64,000 nt of DNA, from the NCBI RefSeq assembly GCF_000241345.1, contig NZ_BAED01000046.1:62001-126000 (forward strand). The letters are read 5' to 3'. The notes beneath the pieces were generated by a model. The model had not been told where the DNA came from. It saw only the letters and a program-made list of their open reading frames with translations, and searched no databases. The DNA is from Gordonia amarae NBRC 15530 (GTDB taxonomy: Bacteria; Actinomycetota; Actinomycetes; Mycobacteriales; Mycobacteriaceae). Of the stretch, positions 52,773-61,102 are shown piece by piece. How positions within the stretch are numbered: position 1 is the stretch's first letter; the number at the start of each line of letters is the position of its first letter. A program made the translations under genes and the position numbers.

Positions 52773-54113
52773 TCAACGCAGTCGTCGGGGCTCGGCCAGG
52801 CGGCGCAGCGCCGGTGCGACGGGCCGTCCGCGCAGGAAGCCGGCGACGCTGCCCGCCGACAGCGCGTCGCGGTACACGCCCAGCGAGGCGCGGACAGCGT
52901 CGACGGTGTGCGCGATGTCGTCGGCGGTGTGTGCGGCGGAGGTGACGAACGACTGTCCGAGCACCCCCCGCCCGACGATCTCCTGCAGGAACAGCGTCCG
53001 GTACTCCTGCGACGGCTGCCCGGCCGGATCGCGGGTGACGAATACCAGGCACGACGGCCGGCCGACGACCGTGAGGTGGTCGGCGATCCCGTACTCGGCC
53101 GCGGCCGCGTTCACCCCCTCGGCCAGCGCCCGTCCGGCGTTCTCCATCGCGGCGACGGGGTCGGTGGTGCGGTAGGCCTCGACGACGGCCCGGAACGCTG
53201 CCAGCGACGCGGTCTCGGGTCCGTGCGTCGTCGACAGCAGGAACACCCTGTCGTGGTCGGTGTTCAGGCCGCCGAGTTCCATGTACTCGCGTTTGCCGGC
53301 GAGCGCGGAGATCGGGAAGCCGTTGCCCATTGCCTTGCCCCAGCACGACAGGTCCGGTGTCACGCCGTACATGCCCTGCGCGCCGTGCGCCGACCAACGG
53401 AAGCCGGTGATCATCTCGTCGAAGATCAGCAACGCGCCGTGCCGGTCGCACAGGGCGCGCACGCCGTCGAGGAAGCCGGGTGCGGGTTCGGCCATCGCGG
53501 TGGCCGCCTCCATGATGACCGCACCCACCTGATCGGGGTGGTCACCGAAAACTGTTGCCAGCGAATCGAGATCGTTGTAGATGAAGCGGTGGATATCGGC
53601 GGTGGCGGTGTCCGGGATGCCCGCCGACATGTCGGTGGTGCCGATGAACCAGTCGTCGACGGAGAAGAACGGGTGATCGCAGACGGCGACACCGGTCCGT
53701 CCGGTCACCGCCCGCGCCAGCCGGATGGCGGCGGTGGTGGCGTCGGAGCCGTTCTTGGCGAACTTGACCATGTCGGCGCCGGGCACAAGGTCCAGGAAGT
53801 CTTCCGCCGCGGCCAGTTCCAGCGCGGTGGGCCGGGAGAAGTTCATGCCGTCGGCCATCGCGGCGGCCGCGGCGTCGATCACCGGCCGGTAGCCGTGACC
53901 GAGCGTCACCGACCGCAGTCCCATCCCGTACTCGACGTACTCGTTGCCGTCGGCGTCCCACACGCGGGCTCCCGCACCGCGCACCAGGACCGGCGCCATG
54001 TGGTCGGGGTACTGGTCCGCGCCGCGGGCGTAGGTGTGCGCGCCGCCCGGCACCGCCCGGTGCAGCCGCGTCTGCAGCTCGTTGGATTCAGCGAACGATC
54101 TCACGGCCGTCAT
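52773..54113 (-). CDS. Class III PLP aminotransferase (glutamate-1-semialdehyde aminomutase-like), probable sugar aminotransferase
   Basis: This 446-residue fold-type-I PLP enzyme resembles glutamate-1-semialdehyde aminomutases. It has NGSDATTAAIRLARA (about 123-137), LLIFDEMITGFRWS, and the lysine that binds PLP in CWGKAMGNGFPIS (about 280). Its operon is all sugar-nucleotide enzymes and it overlaps rfbG by 4 bases, so it probably aminates a keto-deoxysugar or supplies an amino group to a glycan, not tetrapyrrole synthesis. That role is inferred from context. Its frame is open far upstream, but the overlap with the rfbG stop fixes the start at 54113. Confidence 0.8.
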   Translation of the reverse strand: MTAVRSFAESNELQTRLHRAVPGGAHTYARGADQYPDHMAPVLVRGAGARVWDADGNEYVEYGMGLRSVTLGHGYRPVIDAAAAAMADGMNFSRPTALELAAAEDFLDLVPGADMVKFAKNGSDATTAAIRLARAVTGRTGVAVCDHPFFSVDDWFIGTTDMSAGIPDTATADIHRFIYNDLDSLATVFGDHPDQVGAVIMEAATAMAEPAPGFLDGVRALCDRHGALLIFDEMITGFRWSAHGAQGMYGVTPDLSCWGKAMGNGFPISALAGKREYMELGGLNTDHDRVFLLSTTHGPETASLAAFRAVVEAYRTTDPVAAMENAGRALAEGVNAAAAEYGIADHLTVVGRPSCLVFVTRDPAGQPSQEYRTLFLQEIVGRGVLGQSFVTSAAHTADDIAHTVDAVRASLGVYRDALSAGSVAGFLRGRPVAPALRRLAEPRRLR

Positions 54114-55246
54114 CTGCCTTCTTCTGCGACAGCGAGATACGCGTCGAGGTCGGTCAGGCATGCAGCCCGCGCCGACGCCGGGTCGGCGTCGAGGGCCCGG
54201 TACCAGTCGACGGTGCGCGCCACCGCCTCGGCGAATCGCCAGCGCGGCCGCCAGCCCAGCCCGGCGGCGGTGTGTTCGGTGGACAACCGCAGCACCTGTG
54301 CCTCCGGCAGGTCGTCGGGGTTGCTCGCGTCCCGCCAGGCGCCGCGGCCCCAGTGCGCGATCATCGCCTCGGTCAGTTCGGCGACGGTGGCGTCGTCGGC
54401 GGCATCCGGACCGAAATTCCAGGCGCCGCAGTACTGGGCGGCGTCGGGTGCGGTGAGCCGCGCGGCGAGGGTGAGGTAGCCGGAGAGCGGTTCGAGTACG
54501 TGCTGCCACGGCCGGATCGCCGACGGCCGGCGCAGATCGATACGTTCGCCGGCACCGATCGCGGTGACGATGTCGCGGACGAGTCCGTGCGGCGTCCAGT
54601 CCCCGCCGCCGATGACATTGCCGGCCCGCGCCGTGGCGAGCGCGATACCGTGCCGCGCAAGGTCGTCCGGCGGGAAGAAGGAACTGCGGTAGGACGCCGC
54701 GACCAGCTCGGCGCCGGCCTTGCTGGCGCTGTACGGATCGTGCCCGCCCAGCGGATCGGTCTCGGCGAACCGGCGCCCGCTCTCGTCGTTGGCGTAGCAT
54801 TTGTCACTGGTGACAACCACCACCGCGCAGGGCTTTCCGTCGCCGCCGGGCTTCCGGTATCCCCGCAGAGCGTCGAGCACCGACGCGGTGCCCATGACGT
54901 TGACATCGAACGACTCGGCCGGGTCTGCGTAGCTGTCGAGTACCACGGTCTGCGCGGCCAGGTGCAGGACGATGTCGGGTTCGGTGGTGCGCACAGTCTC
55001 CGCGAACTTGTCACGGTCGCGGATGTCGCCACGGATGTCGGCGGCGAGAAGTTCTGCGACACCGGATAGTTCGTAGTTGTTCGGGCTGGTCGGCGGTTCC
55101 AGCGCGTAGCCGGTGACCGTAGCGCCGAGCCGGTGCAGCCAGATCGACAGCCACGACCCCTTGAATCCGGTGTGCCCGGTCAGCAGCACCGACTTGCCCG
55201 CGAACGCCTCCCGCAGCACGGCCTCCCCGCCCGTGACGCCGGTCAT
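54110..55246 (-). CDS. rfbG: CDP-glucose 4,6-dehydratase
   Basis: This 378-residue SDR enzyme makes CDP-4-keto-6-deoxyglucose from CDP-glucose. It has the NAD motif LLTGHTGFKGSWLSIWL (about 21-37, diagnostic for RfbG), VVVTSDKCYAND, and the catalytic Tyr-x3-Lys in PYSASKAGAELV (about 170-181), with RAGNVIGGGDW near 208. Together with the cytidylyltransferase at 57612-58400 it defines a CDP-6-deoxyhexose pathway. Both ends overlap the neighbouring genes by 4 bases. Confidence 0.94.
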   Translation of the reverse strand: MTGVTGGEAVLREAFAGKSVLLTGHTGFKGSWLSIWLHRLGATVTGYALEPPTSPNNYELSGVAELLAADIRGDIRDRDKFAETVRTTEPDIVLHLAAQTVVLDSYADPAESFDVNVMGTASVLDALRGYRKPGGDGKPCAVVVVTSDKCYANDESGRRFAETDPLGGHDPYSASKAGAELVAASYRSSFFPPDDLARHGIALATARAGNVIGGGDWTPHGLVRDIVTAIGAGERIDLRRPSAIRPWQHVLEPLSGYLTLAARLTAPDAAQYCGAWNFGPDAADDATVAELTEAMIAHWGRGAWRDASNPDDLPEAQVLRLSTEHTAAGLGWRPRWRFAEAVARTVDWYRALDADPASARAACLTDLDAYLAVAEEGR

Positions 55247-56373
55247 GATGCTGCCCTTGGTGATTCGGCGTCGGCTGGGCGCACACCGGTGGCCGGATCG
55301 TCGACGAACCAGCGGCCGGCGAACTGCGGGAACGTCTCGCGCACCTCGGGATACAGATCCGGGACGGTCAGCAGGATGCTGTCCGGCGCGGCGGCGGCAA
55401 AACGGGCCGGGGATACGATCGGGATGTCGGTGCCGGGCATCCGGCGGCCCTCCTTGAGCGGGGACGCGTCGCCCACGGCCGCGATCATCGAGCGGTCGGC
55501 GCGGGCCAGACTGAGCAGGGCCACCGCACGGGACGCCGCGCCATAGGCCAGCACCCGGTTACCCTGTGCGCGTTGCCCCTCCAGCCAGGACCGCAGGCCG
55601 GACAGGTGACTGTCGGCGGCCCGCTGCAGGCCGCGAACGGTCCGCGGGTCGGTCATCGCCACATCCCGCCGGACGAGCCGGGCGATTGCGGCATCCGGTT
55701 CGGCCTCACCATGCACCGCCGCGAGGACCACCGTGCCGCCGTACAGGTCGTAATCCCAGGCGGTGAGCGGACTCATCCCGGCCGACGCCAGCAGCCGGGT
55801 GAGCGCGGGCAGCGAGTAGTAGGCGAAGTGACCGTGCCGCAGCGCATTCCACTGACCCTGCCGCACGATCGTCTCCAGCGGCAGGTAGTGCAGCAACAGC
55901 ACTCCACCGGGGGCGGTGGCCGCCGCCCGCCGCGCCATCCCGGCGGCCTGATCCGGTTCGTGCATGATGCCGAGCGAGTCGACGACGATGTCGGCACCGC
56001 CCGGATGATCCTGGGGCACAGTGGAAATACCGCGCTCCTGAAGATGGGGGAGCCAGGTGCCGCCGTGCGGGCTGCCGAACTCGGCCGCCGTGGCGCCTCC
56101 CAGGAGTCCTGACGCTGCGGCGTCGGCGACCGCCGCACGCGCCTGCTCCACCAGCGCCCGCGGTTCCACCCCACGCGGTTCGTCGGTCACCGTGTCGTCG
56201 TCGGCGAGCTGTGCCAGCCCGCAGCCGGCGCACAGCACCATCGCCAGCGGGTGGTCGGCCTCGCCCGCCGAGATCGGGTCACCGGCCGGCGGGAAACAGT
56301 CGGCGGCCGGCACCTCCCCGAGGTCCAGAACCAGGTCGAGGGACCCGGATCCACATGCGCGACAAACTTTCAT
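55243..56373 (-). CDS. NovU/TylCIII-type C-methyltransferase homologue with altered active site
   Basis: This 376-residue homologue of sugar 3-C-methyltransferases has an N-terminal zinc-like cysteine cluster (CRACGS, LCAGCGLAQL), a SAM-domain remnant (AEFGSPHGGTW), and the C-terminal domain with YGAASRAVALLSLA, PLKEGRRMPGTDIPIVSP. The catalytic segment that reads Y-H-E-H in the paralogue at 58397-59671 reads R-H-G-H here (NALRHGHFAYYSL), so the Tyr and Glu are lost. It may methylate by another route or act as a structural partner. It is coupled to rfbG by a 4-base overlap. Confidence 0.8.
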   Translation of the reverse strand: MKVCRACGSGSLDLVLDLGEVPAADCFPPAGDPISAGEADHPLAMVLCAGCGLAQLADDDTVTDEPRGVEPRALVEQARAAVADAAASGLLGGATAAEFGSPHGGTWLPHLQERGISTVPQDHPGGADIVVDSLGIMHEPDQAAGMARRAAATAPGGVLLLHYLPLETIVRQGQWNALRHGHFAYYSLPALTRLLASAGMSPLTAWDYDLYGGTVVLAAVHGEAEPDAAIARLVRRDVAMTDPRTVRGLQRAADSHLSGLRSWLEGQRAQGNRVLAYGAASRAVALLSLARADRSMIAAVGDASPLKEGRRMPGTDIPIVSPARFAAAAPDSILLTVPDLYPEVRETFPQFAGRWFVDDPATGVRPADAESPRAAS

Positions 56374-56387
56374 GCGACCATATCCCC

Positions 56388-56942
56388 GTGCGAATCGAAC
56401 CGACTGACTTCTCCGGCGTGTTCCTGATGGTGCCCGAGCCGTTCCACGACGACCGCGGCCTGTTCACCCGGACGTTCGACGCGGCGATCTTCGACGAGCA
56501 CCTCGGACGGCCGGGCGCCGCGGCCGAATTCGCGCAGGATTCGCAGTCCCGCTCGCATCGCGGCGTGGTACGCGGCATGCACGGGCGTGCCGGACGCGGG
56601 GAGGCGAAGCTGGTGCGGTGCGCGCGCGGCGCCGTCCACGACGTGCTCGTCGACATCCGTCCCGAGTCGCCGACATTCGGCCGGCATCGGTCGTTTCTTC
56701 TGGACGACAACGACTTTCATCATCTGTACATCCCGCCGGGGTTCCTGCACGGTTTTCAGGCACTCACCGAGACCGCCGACATGTGCTACCGGATCGACCG
56801 GCCGCACGACCCGGCCGAGGACATCTCGGTGGCCTTCACCGACCCGGACCTGGCGATCGCCTGGCCGCATCCGGTGACGATCGTTTCGCCCCGCGACGCA
56901 GCGGCGGGTACCTGGAAGGAGCTGCTCGCAACGCTCGGCTAA
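56388..56942 (+). CDS. dTDP-4-dehydrorhamnose 3,5-epimerase-family protein (RmlC-like)
   Basis: This 184-residue cupin epimerase has the family signature with the active-site histidine (HRGVVRGMHGRAG, about 46-58), AKLVRCARGAVHDVLVDIRP, SPTFGRH, LYIPPGFLHGFQAL and the Tyr of DMCYRID. It should epimerise a 4-keto-6-deoxy sugar, here probably the CDP-linked intermediate. It lies on the plus strand among minus-strand genes, 14 bases from the divergent methyltransferase start and 5 bases from the convergent PIG-L stop. GTG 56388 is chosen because it begins the conserved domain; no clear ribosome binding site is seen. Confidence 0.87.
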   Translation: MRIEPTDFSGVFLMVPEPFHDDRGLFTRTFDAAIFDEHLGRPGAAAEFAQDSQSRSHRGVVRGMHGRAGRGEAKLVRCARGAVHDVLVDIRPESPTFGRHRSFLLDDNDFHHLYIPPGFLHGFQALTETADMCYRIDRPHDPAEDISVAFTDPDLAIAWPHPVTIVSPRDAAAGTWKELLATLG

Positions 56943-56947
56943 TGCTC

Positions 56948-57601
56948 TCATCGGCGGCCACCCAGACCCAGCAGCGCCTTCTCCAGCACGAAGGCCTCGG
57001 CGTCGGTATGGCGGCACTGCACCCCGCGCAGCCGGGACAGCGCGAGAAACGACGCCTCGTCGAACCAGTCCCGGCCCACCTGCGACGGATAGTGCTCGTG
57101 CAGCAGCCGTACCTTCGCGTCGGCGATGTCGGAGGTGAGCGGCGAGAACAGGTGCGGCTGCGGGGTGTCGGTCTCCCACTTGAGGATCTCGTAGCCGAGG
57201 ACGAGGTGATCGCGGAACTCGGTGGGTACGAGTTCGGCGAGCAGCCGGTGATCCTGATGCGCGTCCCGGCGCTGCGGGGCGAACACGACATCGGGCTCGG
57301 TGGTCCGGCGGAATTGCGCCACAGCCGTTTTCACCTCACCCCAGTGTTCCGGAGTACGGCCGTCGGGAAAGCCGAGCACCGTCACCGTCAGATCGGCACC
57401 TGCGCAGAAGGCCGCGAGCGCGGCCCGTTCCTCTGCCTCGCGGGCGGTGCCCGCACCGGTCAGCACCAGTGCCCGTACCCGGATGCCCGGGTTGGCGCGC
57501 ACCAGGGTGAGCAGCGTACCGCCCATCCCGATCGCGATGTCGTCACAGTGTGCGCCGAGGACCGCGATCTCCCTGCGCGCACCCGGAACCAGTTCGATCA
57601 T
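56948..57601 (-). CDS. PIG-L family deacetylase
   Basis: This 217-residue zinc-dependent N-deacetylase has the family metal motif as AHCDD (in VLGAHCDDIAIGMGGTL, about 14-30; the usual form is AHPDD) and the second motif HQDH in RRDAHQDHRLL (about 110). PIG-L enzymes remove acetyl from N-acetyl sugars or related amines, which fits a locus that also carries an aminotransferase. It starts 10 bases after the cytidylyltransferase gene ends. Its exact substrate is unknown. Confidence 0.87.
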   Translation of the reverse strand: MIELVPGARREIAVLGAHCDDIAIGMGGTLLTLVRANPGIRVRALVLTGAGTAREAEERAALAAFCAGADLTVTVLGFPDGRTPEHWGEVKTAVAQFRRTTEPDVVFAPQRRDAHQDHRLLAELVPTEFRDHLVLGYEILKWETDTPQPHLFSPLTSDIADAKVRLLHEHYPSQVGRDWFDEASFLALSRLRGVQCRHTDAEAFVLEKALLGLGGRR

Positions 57602-57611
57602 CGGGCCCCGA

Positions 57612-58400
57612 TCATCCGGCTTCTGCCGGGCTTTCCCACACCATCCACGGCCGGTCGCCGCTCGCGAACCGGGCGTCGAGTTCGGCCCGTTCCTTGAAGG
57701 TGTCGGCGGGTTTCCAGAACCCGCGGAACCGGTAGCCGTACAGCCGGCCCTGCGCCAGCAGCGCACCGCAGGCGTCCTCGACGAGGTCACCGTTCTCCGG
57801 CAGATGGTCGAACACCTCGGGGGTGAGCACGAAGAATCCGCCGTTCTCCCAGATCGGGAACCGCGAGACGGGGGTGATCGCCCGCACCAGTCCGTCGTCG
57901 TCGGTGTCGACGCAGTGGAACGAGGATTGCGGCGGCACCACCATCATCGACGCGGCCGCACCGGACGCCTTGACCTCGTCGATCATCACGTCGAGCGGCG
58001 CGTCGGTGAGCACGTCTGCGTAGTTGGCCAGGAAGTAGTCCTCGCCCTCGAGGTAGGGAGCCACACGGCGCAACCGTTCCCCGATGGGTGATTCGAGGCC
58101 GGTGTCGACGAAGGTGATCGACCAGTCGCTGATGTCGGTGGACAGCAGTTCCACCTTGCCGTTGCGCAGCACGAAGTCGTTGGACACCGCCTCGTCGTAC
58201 TGCAGGAAGTAGTCCTTGATGTGCCGGCCGCCGTAGCCGAGGCACAGGATGAACTCCTTGTGCCCGTAGTGCGCGTAGTAGCGCATCACGTGCCAGATCA
58301 GCGGCCGCGGACCCACCATCTGCATCGGCTTGGGCACGTCGTCGACGGGTGAATTGCGCATCCGCATGCCGTATCCGCCGCAGAACAGTACAACCTTCAC
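57612..58400 (-). CDS. rfbF: Glucose-1-phosphate cytidylyltransferase
   Basis: This 262-residue nucleotidyltransferase makes CDP-glucose from CTP and glucose-1-phosphate. The N-terminal nucleotide-binding loop is VVLFCGGYGMRMRN, followed by PKPMQMVGPRPLIWHVM (about 23-39). The metal-binding Asp lies in LANYADVLTD, and FWKPADTFKERAELD near the end is typical of RfbF. The GTG at 58400 overlaps the stop of the upstream methyltransferase (GTGA), so the genes are coupled. It opens the CDP-sugar pathway with RfbG. Confidence 0.93.
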   Translation of the reverse strand: MKVVLFCGGYGMRMRNSPVDDVPKPMQMVGPRPLIWHVMRYYAHYGHKEFILCLGYGGRHIKDYFLQYDEAVSNDFVLRNGKVELLSTDISDWSITFVDTGLESPIGERLRRVAPYLEGEDYFLANYADVLTDAPLDVMIDEVKASGAAASMMVVPPQSSFHCVDTDDDGLVRAITPVSRFPIWENGGFFVLTPEVFDHLPENGDLVEDACGALLAQGRLYGYRFRGFWKPADTFKERAELDARFASGDRPWMVWESPAEAG

Positions 58401-59671
58401 AATGGCGCTCCCGTGAACACACTTTCGGATTCGGATGTGGCAGAGGACAACTCCGCCGTGTGCAACCTCGGAAGGGGATACACCAGGCGCCCGCCCCAGT
58501 CCGCGACATGCGCGAGCTGTGCGGTGATCTCGGTTTCCAGATTCCACGGCAGCACGACGACCACGTCGGGACGGTCGGCGTCGATGCGTTCGGGACTGTG
58601 GATGGGGATCCGGGTTCCGGGTGTGAACCGCCCGTGCTTGTACGGGTTGCGATCGACGGTGTACTCGAGCAGGTCCGGCCGGATCCCGCAGTAGTTGAGC
58701 AGGGTGTTGCCCTTGCCCGGGGCTCCGTAGCCGACCACCCGGTGACCGGCCGCGCGCTCACGCAGCAGGAAGGTGAGCAGTTCGGTACGGATCCCGTCCG
58801 CCCCGGCCTGCATGCCGAGGTATCCCTCGATGGTGTGCAGGCCGGCGGCGCGTTCGGTCTCCAGGACTTCGGCGACGCGTGGCCCGGGAGCCCCGGCGAC
58901 GTCATCGGGCCTGGCCCACAACCTGATCGAGCCACCGTGGGTCGGCAGCAACTCGACGTCGACGACGGTGAGACCGCCGGTCGCGAGCGCCCGGATGGCG
59001 CTGTGGACGGTGTAGTACTGGAAATGTTCGTGATAGATCGTGTCGAACTGGCAGAGGGTGATCAGGTTCAGCGCGTGATGCACCTCGATGCTCACCCATC
59101 CGTCGTCGGCGACGAGCGTCCGCAGCGACCGGGTGAATCCGAGGAGGTCGGGAATATGCGCATAAACGTTGTTCGCGACAACAAGATCAGCCGGACCGTG
59201 TTTATCTGTTGTTTGGTGTGCGAACTTTTCATCGAGGAATGCGGTTTCGGTCGGCACACCCTTTTCCCGGGCGGCTTCGCTCACATTTACCGACGGTTCG
59301 ATTCCGAGGCAGCGGATATTCCGCGCCACCACGTGCTGAAGAAGATATCCGTCGTTGCTGGCGACCTCCACCACGAACGAATCCGCACCGAGGCCGGCCC
59401 GGCCGACGGCCTCGTCGACGAACGCTCGGGCATGGGTGACCCACGAATCGGAGTACGAGGAGTAGTAGGCGTAGTCGGTGAAAGTGTCCTCGGGCGTGAT
59501 CAGCGCCGGGATCTGCAGGAGCAGGCAGTCGTGACAGATCCGCAGGTGCAGCGGATACGTCGGTTCCATCGTGTCGAGGTCACCTGATCGGAGGAACCTC
59601 TCGCACGGGGGCGTCGCACCCAGATCGACGACACTCGACAGATTCACCGATCCGCACAGCCGACACTCCAC
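58397..59671 (-). CDS. Sugar C-methyltransferase, NovU/TylCIII type
   Basis: This 424-residue SAM-dependent C-methyltransferase has an N-terminal zinc-binding domain (CRLCGS near 3-8, CHDCLLLQI near 50), a SAM domain with VVEVASNDGYLLQHVV (about 110-125), and the catalytic Y-H-E-H segment in YHEHFQYYTV. The C-terminal domain has YGAPGKGNTLLNYC, VDRNPYKHGRFTPGTRIPI and LPWNLETEI. Such enzymes methylate carbon 3 of 4-keto-deoxysugar nucleotides, giving branched sugars. GTG 59671 has GGAGGGA at 3-5 bases; the frame open to 59761 is not conserved. It leads a minus-strand operon into rfbF. Confidence 0.92.
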   Translation of the reverse strand: MECRLCGSVNLSSVVDLGATPPCERFLRSGDLDTMEPTYPLHLRICHDCLLLQIPALITPEDTFTDYAYYSSYSDSWVTHARAFVDEAVGRAGLGADSFVVEVASNDGYLLQHVVARNIRCLGIEPSVNVSEAAREKGVPTETAFLDEKFAHQTTDKHGPADLVVANNVYAHIPDLLGFTRSLRTLVADDGWVSIEVHHALNLITLCQFDTIYHEHFQYYTVHSAIRALATGGLTVVDVELLPTHGGSIRLWARPDDVAGAPGPRVAEVLETERAAGLHTIEGYLGMQAGADGIRTELLTFLLRERAAGHRVVGYGAPGKGNTLLNYCGIRPDLLEYTVDRNPYKHGRFTPGTRIPIHSPERIDADRPDVVVVLPWNLETEITAQLAHVADWGGRLVYPLPRLHTAELSSATSESESVFTGAPL

Positions 59672-59841
59672 TGTCCCTCCAGAACATCCCAACCACAGCC
59701 AACCGACAGGATACATTTGTCGGATTTCAATCCACAACAAATCAAGATTGTTGGATAACATGAATAGTAGCTTATTGCTGTCAAATTCGCTGACGCGGGT
59801 ACCCCGCCGGAGCGATGCAGCCGGTCACCCGGAACCCGCGG

Positions 59842-61095
59842 TCAGCCCAGTTCTCCCGGCCTGCCGAACAGGTAGCCCTGAGCCATGTCGAATCCCAGCT
59901 CCTCGACCATGCTGAACATCTGCTCCGTCTCGACGCCTTCGGCGACCGTGATCACCCCCGACGCCGACGCCAGGTCACAGATCGCCCGCACCACCGCCCG
60001 GTCGGTGCGTTCGGTCGGCATCCGGCCGACCAGCGCCCGGTCGACCTTGAGCACATCGATCGGGAGGTCGCGGACATACCCCAGCGCCCCGACGCCGGCC
60101 CCGAGATCGTCGACGCAGATCTTGCAGCCCACCTCGTGCAGATCGCAGATGACCTCGGCCGCGACGCTGCCCTCGGCGACAACAGCGTTCTCGGAGATCT
60201 CCACCCACAGCCGTGCCGGGCCCAGCCCCCGATCGGCCAGCGACTCCCGAAGGAAGTCGACGAGCCACCGGTCGCGCAACTGCGCCGCCGAAAGGTTCAC
60301 CGACATGAACGCCGCCGGGCCGAGCATTTCGGTGACCGGCCCGGCGAGCACATCGAGCGACCTACCGATGACGGACCTGCCCACCGGCACGATCAGTTCC
60401 GACAACTCGAGCAGATTGAGAAAGACGTCCGGGCCGACCGGTTCGCCGTTGCGCCGCCAGCGCAGGAGCGCTTCGTACCCGGTCACGTGCAGGCCCCGTC
60501 CGTGCGGGGCCGCGGCGGACAGGGATGCACCGGACAGGGAGACGATCGGCTGAAACAGCGGGAACATATCGGCGTCGGCGGCTGCCGCGACCTCCGCGGC
60601 CATCTCGCCCCGGGCGATGAAGTGCTCAACCGTGCCCGGCTGCGCGACCACCACCGCCCCGCCGCCGGCGATCGCCTCATGCAATGCGACGTCGGCGACC
60701 CGCACGAGATCGTCCACATCCCAGGGCGTCGCCTGCACGACGGACCGGTGCACGATGCCCATGCGGACGTCGATGAAGCGCGCGGTGCACTCGGGATCGG
60801 AGACCCGCACCCCGGCCACATCGTGCAGCGCGCAGTCGAAGGCTCTCATGTCCTCGGGCCCGTCACTCCCCGACCGCCACAGCCAGTTCATCGGACCACG
60901 CCGTTCGCAGGTGCCGCCGGGCAGAACATGCGCGAGAATGCACCGCACGTAGCGTTCGGCCATGTCGACCGATACCGCCCAGCCGTACGTCGCGATTCCC
61001 CGGTGGTGCGGGTCGACGGCGATGGCAACCACCACCTCGTCGGGCGGTGTGCGCACGCCGGCAGCGTCAAGGCGAATCGGGGCCGGGTGGTTCAT
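59842..61095 (-). CDS. EAL-domain cyclic di-GMP phosphodiesterase with degenerate GGDEF-like region
   Basis: This 417-residue predicted cytoplasmic protein hydrolyses cyclic di-GMP. The EAL domain (about 165-410) keeps all main motifs: GYEALLRW, MSVNLSAAQL, WVEISENAVV, CVDDLGAG, DVLKVDRALV, VAEGVETE and QGYLFGRP. The region before it (about 20-155) ends like a GGDEF domain (VADVALHEAIAGGG) but lacks the catalytic GGDEF, so it is probably regulatory. Its ATG lies 7 bases after the sugar transferase stop, so it is co-transcribed with that gene. Confidence 0.91.
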   Translation of the reverse strand: MNHPAPIRLDAAGVRTPPDEVVVAIAVDPHHRGIATYGWAVSVDMAERYVRCILAHVLPGGTCERRGPMNWLWRSGSDGPEDMRAFDCALHDVAGVRVSDPECTARFIDVRMGIVHRSVVQATPWDVDDLVRVADVALHEAIAGGGAVVVAQPGTVEHFIARGEMAAEVAAAADADMFPLFQPIVSLSGASLSAAAPHGRGLHVTGYEALLRWRRNGEPVGPDVFLNLLELSELIVPVGRSVIGRSLDVLAGPVTEMLGPAAFMSVNLSAAQLRDRWLVDFLRESLADRGLGPARLWVEISENAVVAEGSVAAEVICDLHEVGCKICVDDLGAGVGALGYVRDLPIDVLKVDRALVGRMPTERTDRAVVRAICDLASASGVITVAEGVETEQMFSMVEELGFDMAQGYLFGRPGELG

Positions 61096-61102
61096 TTGCT
61101 GA

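Noticed and set aside
52773..54113. Calling the aminotransferase hemL
   Set aside because: The sequence resembles glutamate-1-semialdehyde aminomutase, but the operon is sugar-nucleotide metabolism and no tetrapyrrole genes are near.
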